In this document: piece by piece, positions 17,501-26,108 of the stretch
How the letters are laid out: each line of letters opens with the position of its first letter
How positions within the stretch are numbered: position 1 is the stretch's first letter
From: Acanthopleuribacter pedis
GTDB lineage: Bacteria; Acidobacteriota; Holophagae; Acanthopleuribacterales; Acanthopleuribacteraceae
Direction: 5' to 3'
Length of the DNA stretch: 64,000 nucleotides
Assembly (NCBI RefSeq): GCF_017377855.1
Contig: NZ_JAFREP010000013.1
Coordinates: forward strand, 293,015 to 357,014
Notes under the pieces: generated by a model
What the model was told of the DNA's origin: nothing
The model's database searches: none
The model's input: the letters and a program-made list of their open reading frames with translations, nothing else
Program-made: the position numbers and the translations under genes

Positions 17501-20500
17501 TCCGAACCCAAAACCGACAGCAGCGCGACCCCAACCATTCCCCGCTTAACAAACCGCGACGCGTTACCCCTGAGCGCGGCGCAGGAGCGCATGTGGTTCC
17601 TGTTCCGCTTGGCCCCGGACAACCCCGCCTACAACCTACCCGGCAGCTTTGATCACCACGCCGATTTAAACGTCAGCGCCTTCAAGGGCGCCTTAGGCGA
17701 CTTGCTCGACCGCCACGAAATTTTGCGCACGCGGTATCCCTACCGCGCCGGCGCACCCCGCGCGGTCGTGGAACCGGCAGCATCCTTCACCTGCACCTTC
17801 CACAACCTCACCCATTTGAGCCCGGCCGCGCGCGCCGAGGCCGCGGCCAAATTGGCGGCAAGCGACGCCGCGACCCCATTCGATCTGGAAAACGATTTGC
17901 CGGTCCGCGCCGCCATTGTGGAACTGGACCATAACCATTTCCGCATTCTGCTGTGTCTGCACCACATCGCCGCCGACGGCGGTTCCTTCACCTTGCTGGC
18001 CCGCGACCTGTTGGCCTTTTACCAGGCGCGCCTGAGCGGCGAGGCGGCCACGCTGCCACCGCTAGCCGTTCAGTACGGGGACTACGCGGCCTGGCAACAG
18101 CAACAGCTGGACGGAAAAAACCTTGCCCCCGCGGCGGCCTTTTGGCGCGAACAGTTGGCCGACGCCCCGCTTGTATTCGATCCTTTCCCGGACTTTGAAC
18201 GGCCGCCCATCACCGATCCGAAAGGCGCACGGCTGGCCCTCGACCTCGGCCCGGAACGCTCCCAAAAACTGCGTGAATTGGCGCGCACCCACAACCTGTC
18301 ACTGTTCGTGACCCTGCTGACCTGCTTCGAGGTACTGCTCTGGAACCGCTCCGGCCGCGACGATTTCCTGCTGGGCACCCACATGACCCACCGCAACCGA
18401 CCCGAGCTGGAACCCCTGGTCGGCCTGTTCGTCAACCAACTCGTACTGCGCGCCCGCCTCGCCGGTAACCCGAGCTTTTCCGACCTGTTGACCCAAAACC
18501 GCGACCAGGTCGGCGCGGCTTTTGACCACGGCGCGTTCCCCTTCGAAAAAATCGTCGAAATGCTGCAACCCGACCGCGATTTGAGCCGCAACCCCATTTT
18601 CCAAATTTTATTTGTATTCCAAAACCATCCACCGGCCCAGGCCGACAGCGACAACCTGCGTCCGGCCGAGGCCGGTTCGTCGCTGATCGTGCGCGACGAC
18701 CTGCGGCTGGAGCTTTACGACGACCATCCCGCTTTGGTGGGTTTCATCGAATACCGCACGTCGATTTACCATCACCAAACGATTTCATCCTTGGCCGACC
18801 AGTTTTACCGCTTGATCGATCTGATTTGCACGGATCCAACCCAAAATTTGCGCGCCCTCGCCTTGCAAACGCCCCACCTTGACGCGGCGGCGCAACAGGC
18901 CCAACACGATCACCTACGCCGCCCGGAAATCCCACTTCCGTCGGTTTTCCCGACCCGCCTACTGTCCCGCTGCCAAACCCACCCCGACAATGACGCGGTG
19001 ATTGCCGAGCATGATCCGGTCGCGGCCTGGCGCCGTCTCAGCTACGGCGCCTTGGGTCGCGAGGCCCAACAACTGGCGCGGCAACTGCTCGGCCGCGGCT
19101 TGCGTGGCGAAGACGGGGTCGCCCTCTTTATGGATCGCTCCGCGGGCTTTGTCATCGGCTTCTGCGGTACCATGCTCGCCGGCGGCATGTACGTCCCACT
19201 CGATACCGGCGCCCCGCCCAGCCGCTTGGCTTACCAACTCGACAAATCGGGCGCGCGTTTTATCCTCACCACCACGGCATTGCGCGACCGCCTACCCGAG
19301 GAACTTTGCAGTGGCCGCGAGGTGATTTGCCTGGACGCGGCCCGTGATCGCCGTGATGTGGAGGACGGCGGCAACGACGCCCTACCGCTGCCCAACCTGC
19401 TCCCCCGCCAAACCGCCTACATCCTGTTCACCTCGGGCTCAACCGGTGAACCCAAGGGCGTCGCCGTGGAACACGCCCAGCTGGCGTATTACATCGACGC
19501 CATGATCGAACGTTTGGAACTGATTCCCGCGCGCTACGCCTGGATTTTGGCAACCACGGCCGATGCGGGCCACACCGTCTTGTTCCCCACCCTGTCCATC
19601 GGCGGCACCATTTACGCCGTCGACGGCGCCACCGCGGCCCAACCCGACAGCCTCGCGCGGTACCTGCAAAACCACCGCATCGAAGACCTCAAGGTCATGC
19701 CCAGCCTGTTGCAAGCCCTGCAAACCGGCGGCAATTTCAGCCAGGTCCTGCCCGCCCGTCACCTCGTGATGACCGGTGAACCCGCCGAACTGACTTGGAT
19801 CCGCAAACTCCAGAAGGCCGCGCCCACCATGCGCATCGACAACGAGTACGGCCCCACCGAAACCACGGTCGGCGTCACGGTCGCCCGTTTCGACGGCCAC
19901 CCACTCGACCACCTGAAGGCCTGGCCCATCGGCGACCCCTTGACCGGCGTGCGCTGTTACATCGTCGACCGCTTCGACCGCCCCGTCGCCCCCAACATGC
20001 ACGGTGAACTCCACATTGGCGGCACCTTGGTCACGCGCGGTTACATCGGTCAACCGGCCTTGACCGCCGACCGCTTCCGGCCCGATCCCTTTAGCCCGGA
20101 GCCCGGCGCCCGGCGTTACGTCACCGGGGACGACGCCTCGCTCAACCACGACGGCGACCTGCTCTTCCACGGCCGCCTCGATACCCAAATAAAAATTCGC
20201 GGGTTCCGGGTCGAACCGGGCGAAATTGAAAGCCACCTGCGCGACAATACCTGGATCGAACACTGCGTGGTTCGCCTGGTAACCGAACCCAAAACCCGCC
20301 TGGTCGCCTACCTGGTGGTGCGCAAACTCGCGCCGCCGGAAGCCGAACTGGTCACCGCATTGCGCGCCTGGCTGGGCAAACGCCTGCCGCCCATCCTTAT
20401 TCCCAGCGCCTTCATCCTGCTCCCGGCATTGCCGCTTTCACCCAACGGCAAGCTCAACGTGCGCGCCCTCCCGCAACCCGGCCGCGCCCAAAACACCAAA

Positions 20501-21568
20501 ACCCCGCCCGGCACCGCGCTGGAACGCCAACTGGCCGCCGTTTGGTGCCAGGTCCTTGGTCTGGAAGCCGTCGGCCTTGAAGACAACTTCTTTGAAATCG
20601 GCGGCGATTCCTTGATGAGCATCCAGTTACTCGCGTTGGCGGGACGCGTCGGGCTCCCGCTTACCGCCGAGGTCTTTTTCCGTCACCAAACCCTGGGCGA
20701 ACAGGCAACGGTGCTGGCGGACCAAGGCCTGGACGCCCAACTGCAAACCCGGGCTTTGGTGGCCCTACAACCCGCGGGCGAGGCGCCGCCGCTGTTTTGC
20801 GTTCACTCCGCCGGCGGTTTGGTATTTGGCTATATTAATGTAGCGCGTGCTTTGGGTGCGTCCCGCCCGTTTTTCGCGCTCCAAGACGCCGATGCACTCC
20901 GTGACGAGGAACCGAGCCAACCCAGCGATGTGACAAGCCTGGCAGCCCGTTACGCGGCGGAAATCGAGGCTACCCAACCCGAGGGCGATCTCCACCTCGC
21001 CGGCCACTCATTCGGCGGCCTGGTGGCTCTTGCCTGCGCCGAGCGGCTCCGAGCCAAGGGCCGTACCGTCGCGAAACTGATTTTGATGGACAGCTTCCCC
21101 TCCACTGAAGGCGAAGTCTTCGACGCGGAAAACGCCTTCCAAACCACCCTTGGCCACATGTTACGTGTGTTCTTCCGCCAGGCCGGCCAAACGCCGCCGT
21201 TCACGGCACAAGAACTCCAGGGCTTGCCGCGCGACCACCAATTAGAACGGGTGACCAACGCCTTGCGTGGCTTACCCGGCAACGAACAACTGAACGAACA
21301 GCACCTGGCCCGTCAGGTGGCGGTGTTCATTCACCACACTCGGGCCGCCCACGGCTTCGAGCCGCCCCTTTACGCGGGCGACACCCTGCTGATCCGCCCG
21401 CAACAAGAATTGGACGCGGAACCGGCGGACAACCACGACCGCGGCTGGCGCGCTTGGCTCAGTCGGCTACAGGTCGTCGGGGTGACGGGCGACCACACCA
21501 CGATGCTCACGGCGGAACACGCGGAAACCCTGGCGAACCGAATTCGCGCTTATTTGGCGGGTGCCTAA
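14558..21568 (+). CDS. Hybrid polyketide synthase / non-ribosomal peptide synthetase (KS-AT-ACP-C-A-PCP-TE)
   Basis: A 2336-aa assembly-line enzyme. Order: ketosynthase about 17-435 (Cys187 in QTACSTS, His323 in ECHGTGT, His360 in TNLGHLEA); acyltransferase about 530-835 (Ser627 in GHSIGEW); carrier about 905-975 (Ser942 in GGHSLLATR); condensation about 1005-1440 (HHIAADG, His1135/1136 and Asp1140); adenylation about 1465-1975 (A3 TSGSTGEPKG, A5 NEYGPTE, A8 IKIRGFRVEPGE, A10 Lys in SPNGKLN); carrier about 1983-2050 (Ser2018 in GGDSL); thioesterase about 2070-2330 (Ser2151 in GHSFGG). All active-site residues are present. No ketoreductase, dehydratase or loading domain is visible, so it probably extends a starter supplied in trans once, joins one amino acid and releases a short beta-keto amide. 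The A4 region reads TADAGHTVLFPTL, unlike the usual FDxS. The ATG at 14558 is preferred over TTG at 14552; its ribosome-binding site is weak. Confidence 0.95.
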   Translation: MSHPSTPPYQQALEDAIAVIGYACRFPDAPDSRRFWLNLKNNHNAVRRLTQAELDAAGVPAEEQRAPGYVPFAAPVTGFDCFDARFFGFTKREAETLDPQQRLMLQTAYHALEDAGYPGAGGLDRVGVFAGGRFSDYLIRQLYANQEWLQQTGYFQALLGNDKDYLAPLLSYKLDLKGPSIAVQTACSTSLTAMHLACESLLSHNCNAALVGAVTLRLPQFGGYHYAPGGIFSPKGQVRFLDAAADGTVFGNGVGAVILKRYSDALEDGDTVHGLILGSAVNNDGGTKVGLTAPSADGQARVIADALAVAECEPDDLQVIECHGTGTALGDAIELNALNKVFGDSSTEFLLGSVKTNLGHLEAAAGMAGLIKILLMMRHRTLVRTLGFETANPNIDFGKGRFKPIQENQPWQTNSHGHRVAGLSSFGIGGTNAHLIVCSPPETRTPAAGKNDKHLFQISARDEAALLGQKAALRAQLADDPDRLADVAYSLRHHRVVFPFRFTCVAKDSHELRKHLGRKEAARKAAPQAGRLAFVFPGQGSQHVAMARKTYQHEPLFRQWIDRGLDHLQAVGKPEPARLWRDYQQAGAAELWRQTQHAQPLLYLVQVALAKLWQSWGIQPHALLGHSIGEWSAACIAEIVSFEQGLEIVWERGRLLQHQPGGAMLSVNAGEPTIRPYLAPDVCVAAFNAPHFLTLSGPFAAIDVTRVNLDTAGIKCRPLHTSHAFHAPSMAPAREAFAAFLRTRVLRTPKLPFPSNVSGTWMTDDQAVSPDWWARQLVEPVRFQTAVETMAERVDHWLEVGPGHQNTTFVRATLPEAVAHSSLPAVVAQDADDHRHLLHTAGRLWSLGYPLLMDPERKGGRLKRLPGYAFSSERFWVEARAYPGQSTAPAVPKPSQPATEARPAETSDQDAITQTLVAIWREQLGLDTVSLDADFFELGGHSLLATRILARIREQLGVELSLSRFFTGQTTCIRALAEVVRSEPKTDSSATPTIPRLTNRDALPLSAAQERMWFLFRLAPDNPAYNLPGSFDHHADLNVSAFKGALGDLLDRHEILRTRYPYRAGAPRAVVEPAASFTCTFHNLTHLSPAARAEAAAKLAASDAATPFDLENDLPVRAAIVELDHNHFRILLCLHHIAADGGSFTLLARDLLAFYQARLSGEAATLPPLAVQYGDYAAWQQQQLDGKNLAPAAAFWREQLADAPLVFDPFPDFERPPITDPKGARLALDLGPERSQKLRELARTHNLSLFVTLLTCFEVLLWNRSGRDDFLLGTHMTHRNRPELEPLVGLFVNQLVLRARLAGNPSFSDLLTQNRDQVGAAFDHGAFPFEKIVEMLQPDRDLSRNPIFQILFVFQNHPPAQADSDNLRPAEAGSSLIVRDDLRLELYDDHPALVGFIEYRTSIYHHQTISSLADQFYRLIDLICTDPTQNLRALALQTPHLDAAAQQAQHDHLRRPEIPLPSVFPTRLLSRCQTHPDNDAVIAEHDPVAAWRRLSYGALGREAQQLARQLLGRGLRGEDGVALFMDRSAGFVIGFCGTMLAGGMYVPLDTGAPPSRLAYQLDKSGARFILTTTALRDRLPEELCSGREVICLDAARDRRDVEDGGNDALPLPNLLPRQTAYILFTSGSTGEPKGVAVEHAQLAYYIDAMIERLELIPARYAWILATTADAGHTVLFPTLSIGGTIYAVDGATAAQPDSLARYLQNHRIEDLKVMPSLLQALQTGGNFSQVLPARHLVMTGEPAELTWIRKLQKAAPTMRIDNEYGPTETTVGVTVARFDGHPLDHLKAWPIGDPLTGVRCYIVDRFDRPVAPNMHGELHIGGTLVTRGYIGQPALTADRFRPDPFSPEPGARRYVTGDDASLNHDGDLLFHGRLDTQIKIRGFRVEPGEIESHLRDNTWIEHCVVRLVTEPKTRLVAYLVVRKLAPPEAELVTALRAWLGKRLPPILIPSAFILLPALPLSPNGKLNVRALPQPGRAQNTKTPPGTALERQLAAVWCQVLGLEAVGLEDNFFEIGGDSLMSIQLLALAGRVGLPLTAEVFFRHQTLGEQATVLADQGLDAQLQTRALVALQPAGEAPPLFCVHSAGGLVFGYINVARALGASRPFFALQDADALRDEEPSQPSDVTSLAARYAAEIEATQPEGDLHLAGHSFGGLVALACAERLRAKGRTVAKLILMDSFPSTEGEVFDAENAFQTTLGHMLRVFFRQAGQTPPFTAQELQGLPRDHQLERVTNALRGLPGNEQLNEQHLARQVAVFIHHTRAAHGFEPPLYAGDTLLIRPQQELDAEPADNHDRGWRAWLSRLQVVGVTGDHTTMLTAEHAETLANRIRAYLAGA

Positions 21569-21758
21569 CCAGGAATGGGCCACGGGTGCAAAAGTCGTTT
21601 TTAAACCTATCAAAACCTGACACATACGTTTTTTTTCAGCAGAAGACCGCATTTTTCGTTTGATCCTGAGACTGAGTATCAATACACTACACAGGTAAGC
21701 AAACGACGGCAATCACCCAAACCAAACAGGCATTGTCGCGATTCGGTTGGAGGCTCTC

Positions 21759-22040
21759 ATGGAAAAGCGTTGTTTTCACCCTTCGAATTACAAAATCACT
21801 TGGACCACCCAAGTTCAAACCGACTTTGTGGTTGAGAACGGTCAGGTCAAAGCACCCGAGTCCCGCGACCAGTGTCACAAGCCGCACGTGAAGTTCGAAT
21901 GTGGCGACTGCGGTTTTACCGCCTATTATGCCGCACACCGCCAGCCCCATTGGTTCCGCGCCAAGCTGGAAGCGGCGGGCAGCCGTTTCCCCGGCGAGCC
22001 GTGCCCCCACGAGCGGGAAGAACAAAGCGCGGTGGCATAA
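21759..22040 (+). CDS. Small Cys/His-rich protein, function unknown
   Basis: A 93-aa protein starting at ATG 21759 after TTGGAGG. It contains CGDCG near residue 51 and scattered Cys-x-His pairs (RCFHP, DQCHKPH, PCPHE), which could bind zinc. It lies 190 bases after the PKS-NRPS gene in the same direction, but the spacing favours its own promoter. With the zinc-ribbon-like protein at 14032 it brackets the synthetase gene; a functional link is not shown. I do not recognise the family. Confidence 0.65.
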   Translation: MEKRCFHPSNYKITWTTQVQTDFVVENGQVKAPESRDQCHKPHVKFECGDCGFTAYYAAHRQPHWFRAKLEAAGSRFPGEPCPHEREEQSAVA

Positions 22041-22204
22041 GCCAAAAACTTGCGGAAACACTATTTTTCTCAAGCATCACAATCTACCACCGACACAATA
22101 AGTCGAACACAACAATAGTTTAAGTAATTGACGGAATGCGCTTATTGCGCCGTCAACGCACCCTTATAAAAACCTTGGTTTACTGAGGTTGTGCGAAATT
22201 TACG

Positions 22205-22231
22205 AAAAGGCCCTTGAGAAGGGTCTTTTTT
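22205..22231 (+). terminator. Intrinsic terminator
   Basis: AAAAGGCCCTT, loop GAG, AAGGGTCTTTT with one G-U pair, followed by T residues. It lies 165 bases after the small Cys/His-rich gene. Confidence 0.75.
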
Positions 22232-22336
22232 CATTTTATAGTCGGTGAATCAACCCAACCAACATGGTGCTCTCATTTTGCCGAATGGATTCGGCCGGGA
22301 CTTTTTGTGCCCGGGCTTAGAGAAAAGGAGTTCGCA

Positions 22337-22612
22337 ATGGACGCTCTTTACCGCCGCGAAGTATTGCAAGACATCAAAGAAGCCTTGGCCCGTCGCGGCC
22401 TGGACGACCTTCCCGGCGAAGCGGCCCAAGCCGAACGCGAAGAATTCGAAGAGGGTTATTTATTCGGTCGTTTACAGCGCCTGTGCCAGTTGTGGCGCAA
22501 CGACGACATCCACCAATACGATTTCCAGGTAAAGGCGTTAACCATCCACGCGTTGATCAACGAATACGAACGCGGCAACATGGATGAAGTGGCGATGTTC
22601 TTCAAACGCTAG
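22337..22612 (+). CDS. Small acidic helical protein, function unknown
   Basis: A 91-aa protein from ATG 22337 with AAAAGGAG 6 bases upstream. Sequence is mostly helical and acidic (REVLQDIKEALARRGLDDL; EREEFEEGYLFGRLQRLC). No signal peptide, membrane segment or known motif. An upstream in-frame extension to 22214 would run through the terminator and lacks a ribosome-binding site. It is followed by the repeat mosaic. Codon use resembles its neighbours, so it is likely real. Confidence 0.6.
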   Translation: MDALYRREVLQDIKEALARRGLDDLPGEAAQAEREEFEEGYLFGRLQRLCQLWRNDDIHQYDFQVKALTIHALINEYERGNMDEVAMFFKR

Positions 22613-23550
22613 CAAGGATGGCCTGAAGCCTAACGGCAACCACCCGGTCCCCATGGGCTTGACCCGGCAACCACCCGGTCCCCCATGGGCTTGACCCGGC
22701 AACCACCCGGTCCCCCATGGGCTTGACCCGGCGTGTGCTGAAAGTACACGCACACCGCCATGCGGGGCCCATGCTTCATTTAAACGTGAGGCAATGCCGA
22801 ACCACTTCCAGTTGTCCTGAAAGGACTAACTATGGCAGCCTAGGGTCAAGGAACGAAGTGACTGCAACCCTAGGTCGCTTCGATTAACAGGAAACCCAGT
22901 CCTGAAGGGACGGGCATTGGCACCCCTTTCCACCGACCGAAACGCCCGCGTGGCAAACCACGGAATACCGAAACCATTGTTTGGTTCCTGATCGGAAAAC
23001 CGAAACACCCGCGTGGCAAACCACGGAATACCGAAACCTTCGTTTGGTTCCTGATCGGAAAACCGAAACGCCCGCGTGGCAAACCACGGAATACCGAAAC
23101 GCTCGTGGGGTTCATGATTGACATCCGTGTATCCTGAAAGGCTTCGGGACCGGCACTTTCAGCGCCTGCGTTTCGGGAACCGCGAAGACCCAGGGTAGGT
23201 CCCTTTTTCAAAGGGCCCGACCCTTCGCTGCCATAGCTAGTCCTTTCAGGACAGCGGGTTGAGGTCCGCCTTCGGCGAACGGTTAAATCAATGGTGGACC
23301 CCGCATCGGGATGTGTTCGTCCCTTCAGGACGAACCGGGTCATCATCTTCTAGAATACGACCCTCGTTCCACCCGTCCAACATCAATGGTGGACCCCGCA
23401 TCGGGGTGTGTTCGTCCCTTCAGGAGCAACCGGGTCATCCTCTTCTAGAATACGACCCTCGTTCCACCCACCAACATCCACCCATCCCAAATCACATATG
23501 CCACCCAAACCCTTGCCTTGACGCGGCAAGTCGGTCATACTGCCCTGGCT
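22613..23550. repeat. Non-coding mosaic of tandem and inverted repeats
   Basis: About 940 bases. Three tandem sets: a 31-32-base unit three times (22634-22728, core CGGCAACCACCCGGTCCC); a 63-base unit about 2.7 times (22937-23105, containing the stem CCGCGTGG/CCACGG); and a 95-base unit twice (23287-23476, containing the stem GTTCGTCC/GGACGAAC). A 27-base inverted repeat with one mismatch (22813-22839 and 23227-23253) encloses the middle part. A further stem, CCTAGGGT/ACCCTAGG, lies at 22839-22874. I see no convincing gene. Confidence 0.8.
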
Positions 23551-24525
23551 ATGAACAGCTGTTTCACACCCAACCAAAGCCTTATCTGCCAAACCGGGTT
23601 GCTGCTTTGCTGCCTCGCTTTGGCCGGCCCCACTCATGCCCAAACCCAACCCGATAAAGGGTTCGACGACAACCAGAGTTTCAAGTTTTCCTTGATTCAA
23701 ATTCCGGTTTGGGTCACCAACAAACAAAACCGCCCCGTCGCCGGCCTCGAACGCGACGATTTTGTGCTGACCGTCGACAACCGTCCCGTCCAAATCGATG
23801 GGTGCATGCCCGCCTACGACCGCCCCCTCGAAGCCGTTTACCTCATTGATATGTCCGGCTCCATGGATATCGGCGGCAAACTCCAAGGTTCCATCCAAAC
23901 CATCGACTATCTGCTGGATCAGCACCAAAAAGAAGATCGCTGGAAAGTGATCCTTTTCTCAGATTCCGAAGTTTTGGCCATCGCCGATGAAAAAAACCAT
24001 CACCTTTGGCACCTAAATAAGGCTAAGTTGAAAGGCTACGGGAAAACAGCCCTCTACGATGCGCTGAGTTCCAGCCAAGCTTATTTCAGCAAAGACGGTC
24101 TTACCAACCGCGCGCTGATGCTGTTTACCGATGGTAACGACAACCAAAGCCGTCTCACCAGCGAGCAACTCATGAAAGTCTTGCGCATTATTGACGTGCC
24201 GGTCTTTATCGTGGGCATTGCCGACGGTTTTGTCCCCAGCAGCGAAGCGGCCCAAGAAGATCTGGGCTTGCAAACGCTTCAGGAAATCACGACAATCACA
24301 GGCGGAGAATTATTCATTGCTAAGGACGCGCACCAACTGCCCCAAATCACCACCACGCTTAACGAGAAAATGCGGCCCCAGTACATGCTTTCGATGACGG
24401 TCGAGCAAAAAGCGGGTGACCCAAGGCGACGTATTGATGTGCGCATTCACAGGCGAAACAACTATAAGGTCCGTTTTCGTCAGGGCTATATAGGTTCCAT
24501 GCCTGAACTAATTGGAGGAAATTAA
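23551..24525 (+). CDS. Secreted von Willebrand factor A (VWA) domain protein
   Basis: A 324-aa protein from ATG 23551. A hydrophobic stretch (LLLCCLALAGPTHAQ at about 17-31) is a signal peptide. The VWA domain begins near residue 90 with an intact MIDAS motif, DMSGSMD, and continues through a Thr-containing GKTALYDAL and LFTDGNDNQS. The overall order (FSLIQIPVWVTNKQNRPVAGL then VWA) matches the VWFA-related acidobacterial family. VWA domains bind ligands through a metal ion. Its stop codon touches the start of the OmpA-like gene, so the two are probably co-transcribed. No clear ribosome-binding site precedes the chosen ATG; a TTG at 23518 is an alternative. Confidence 0.82.
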   Translation: MNSCFTPNQSLICQTGLLLCCLALAGPTHAQTQPDKGFDDNQSFKFSLIQIPVWVTNKQNRPVAGLERDDFVLTVDNRPVQIDGCMPAYDRPLEAVYLIDMSGSMDIGGKLQGSIQTIDYLLDQHQKEDRWKVILFSDSEVLAIADEKNHHLWHLNKAKLKGYGKTALYDALSSSQAYFSKDGLTNRALMLFTDGNDNQSRLTSEQLMKVLRIIDVPVFIVGIADGFVPSSEAAQEDLGLQTLQEITTITGGELFIAKDAHQLPQITTTLNEKMRPQYMLSMTVEQKAGDPRRRIDVRIHRRNNYKVRFRQGYIGSMPELIGGN

Positions 24526-25155
24526 ATGAGATCGATCGCGCTAACCTTGATCTTGTGCTTGTGTTCGATGAGTTGTGCGACCAAGCAGTTTGTCGACCGG
24601 GAGATTGAGGCTTCTGAATCCCGGACCCAACGCCAAATCGAAGACATTAAACGCCAAGTTGAGGAAACCCAGACGGAAATCAAAGACATGGCCTCCGAAA
24701 TGGGTTTGAAAATCGAAGGCCTCGAGGAAACCAACGACGACATCTCCAAGATGGTTAGTGAAAACCAGCAGATGATCGCCCAGTTCGGCCAGCTTCGTTT
24801 CCAAAAAACGCTTTCCGAGGCCGAGGCCAACTTCCGCAGCGACAAATTCGAGCTGACCGAGCCGGCCCGCGAACAACTCGACAAGTTCGCCCAATTGCTG
24901 CTCAGCCAAAACAAACTGGTCCACATCGAAATCCAAGGCCACACCGACAGCCGCGGTTCCGAGGACTACAACATGCGCCTCGGCCAGCAACGTGCCGATT
25001 CCGTGCGTGAGTACCTGTACAAGCAGCACGACATCCCGCTGCACCTGATGAACACCGTCAGCTACGGCGCCGACAAACCCATCTCCGAAAACAACAACGC
25101 GGAAGGCCGCGCCAAAAACCGCCGCGTTGTTCTGGTCGTTCGCATGCAGTTCTAA
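24526..25155 (+). CDS. OmpA-family peptidoglycan-binding lipoprotein
   Basis: A 209-aa protein with TTGGAGGA before the ATG, which follows the VWA stop codon directly. Residues 1-17 are a lipoprotein signal with a lipobox-like LCSMSC, so Cys17 is probably acylated. Residues about 22-85 are a charged coiled coil (RQIEDIKRQVEETQTEI). Residues about 95-205 are the OmpA C-terminal domain: the conserved IEIQGHTDSRGSEDYNMRLG, QQRADSVREYL and GRAKNRRV contact peptidoglycan. It likely tethers the outer membrane to the cell wall and may anchor the VWA protein. A strong terminator follows. Confidence 0.93.
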   Translation: MRSIALTLILCLCSMSCATKQFVDREIEASESRTQRQIEDIKRQVEETQTEIKDMASEMGLKIEGLEETNDDISKMVSENQQMIAQFGQLRFQKTLSEAEANFRSDKFELTEPAREQLDKFAQLLLSQNKLVHIEIQGHTDSRGSEDYNMRLGQQRADSVREYLYKQHDIPLHLMNTVSYGADKPISENNNAEGRAKNRRVVLVVRMQF

Positions 25156-25180
25156 GCGTTTTATCTGGTTCCAATCCCCA

Positions 25181-25210
25181 AAAACCCGTGTCACCCGACA
25201 CGGGTTTTTT
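25181..25210 (+). terminator. Intrinsic terminator after the VWA-OmpA pair
   Basis: AAAACCCGTGTC, loop ACCC, GACACGGGTTTT plus further T residues; a perfect 12-base stem. Confidence 0.92.
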
Positions 25211-25280
25211 ATGCGAAGCGGAAGGTTGGCGGACCCCAGCTTGTTTTTGCTAAGGTATGCGGGTGATACCGAGGTGGATC

Positions 25281-26108
25281 ATGAACTGGCAACAACTGAA
25301 CTTATGGCAGGTGGCAAGTGACCCGCGCGGTTACTTCTTTTGGTTGCTGCTGATTTCGTTGCTCTGCCTGGTGCTTGAACGGTTGTTCCCCTGGCGCAAA
25401 CAGCCTTTGTTGCGCCCCCAATTCGGCCAGGACCTTTTTTTCCTGGTGTTTAACGGCCATTACGCCGGGTTGATCATTGCCGTGTTTGCCGGTTGGTTGA
25501 CCGCCCGCTTTGACGCCGCAACCGGTCTCAACCTGTTCGCCGGGCTCCAAAAAGCGAATTTGTTGGCAGAAGCACCCGCTTGGCTGCAGTTTATCCTGTT
25601 TTTCCTGTTCAAGGATTTCCTCGAGTATTGCATCCACAACCTGCTCCACCGCGTTCCTGTTTTGTGGCGTTGGCACAAAATTCACCATTCGATTGAAACC
25701 ATGGACTGGATCGGCAATTTCCGGTTCCATTGGCTGGAAATCGTGCTGTACAAAAGCCTGAGTTACCTGCCGCTGGTGATCCTCGGCGTCGATGGTGCGA
25801 TCATGCTGTGGATTGCCGTGATTGCCACTCTGGTCGGGCATCTCAACCACAGCAACCTCAACTGGAGCTACGGCCCGCTGCGGTTCGTGTTTAATTCGCC
25901 CCGCTTCCATATTTGGCATCACGACGTGATCGCCCACGGTGGGCACGGCACCAATTTCGCCATCGTGTTCAGCATTTGGGATTGGCTGTTCGGCACCGCC
26001 TTTTGGCCGAAAGAAGAACAGCCGCCGAAACTGGGTTTCGCGGATTTAGACCGTTTCCCCACCAGTCTTTGGGGACGCATGCTTTACCCCTTCACGCGAA
26101 AACCCTAA
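25281..26108 (+). CDS. Sterol desaturase / fatty acid hydroxylase superfamily membrane protein
   Basis: A 275-aa integral membrane protein. It carries the superfamily's His clusters for a di-iron site: HNLLH, HKIHH, HLNH and HIWHH, separated by hydrophobic helices (FFWLLLISLLCLVL; LQFILFFLFKDFLEY; SYLPLVILGVDGAIMLWIAV). Members hydroxylate or desaturate lipids using O2. The ATG at 25281 is chosen over 25257 because GAGGTGG lies 6 bases before it. The stop codon TAA is also the first three bases of repeat element copy 2, so that element may have inserted exactly at the gene's end. The lipid substrate is unknown. Confidence 0.88.
   Translation: MNWQQLNLWQVASDPRGYFFWLLLISLLCLVLERLFPWRKQPLLRPQFGQDLFFLVFNGHYAGLIIAVFAGWLTARFDAATGLNLFAGLQKANLLAEAPAWLQFILFFLFKDFLEYCIHNLLHRVPVLWRWHKIHHSIETMDWIGNFRFHWLEIVLYKSLSYLPLVILGVDGAIMLWIAVIATLVGHLNHSNLNWSYGPLRFVFNSPRFHIWHHDVIAHGGHGTNFAIVFSIWDWLFGTAFWPKEEQPPKLGFADLDRFPTSLWGRMLYPFTRKP

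Noticed and set aside
22870..23346. 158-aa minus-strand ORF with a 21-residue repeat (VSVFRGLPRGRFGFPIRNQT)
   Set aside because: The repeat exists because the 63-base unit is a multiple of three; no ribosome-binding site, and neighbouring 32- and 95-base repeats are not codon multiples. Kept as non-coding.
22634..23476. Possible CRISPR array
   Set aside because: Units are contiguous tandem repeats without unique spacers, of three different lengths, and no cas genes are present.
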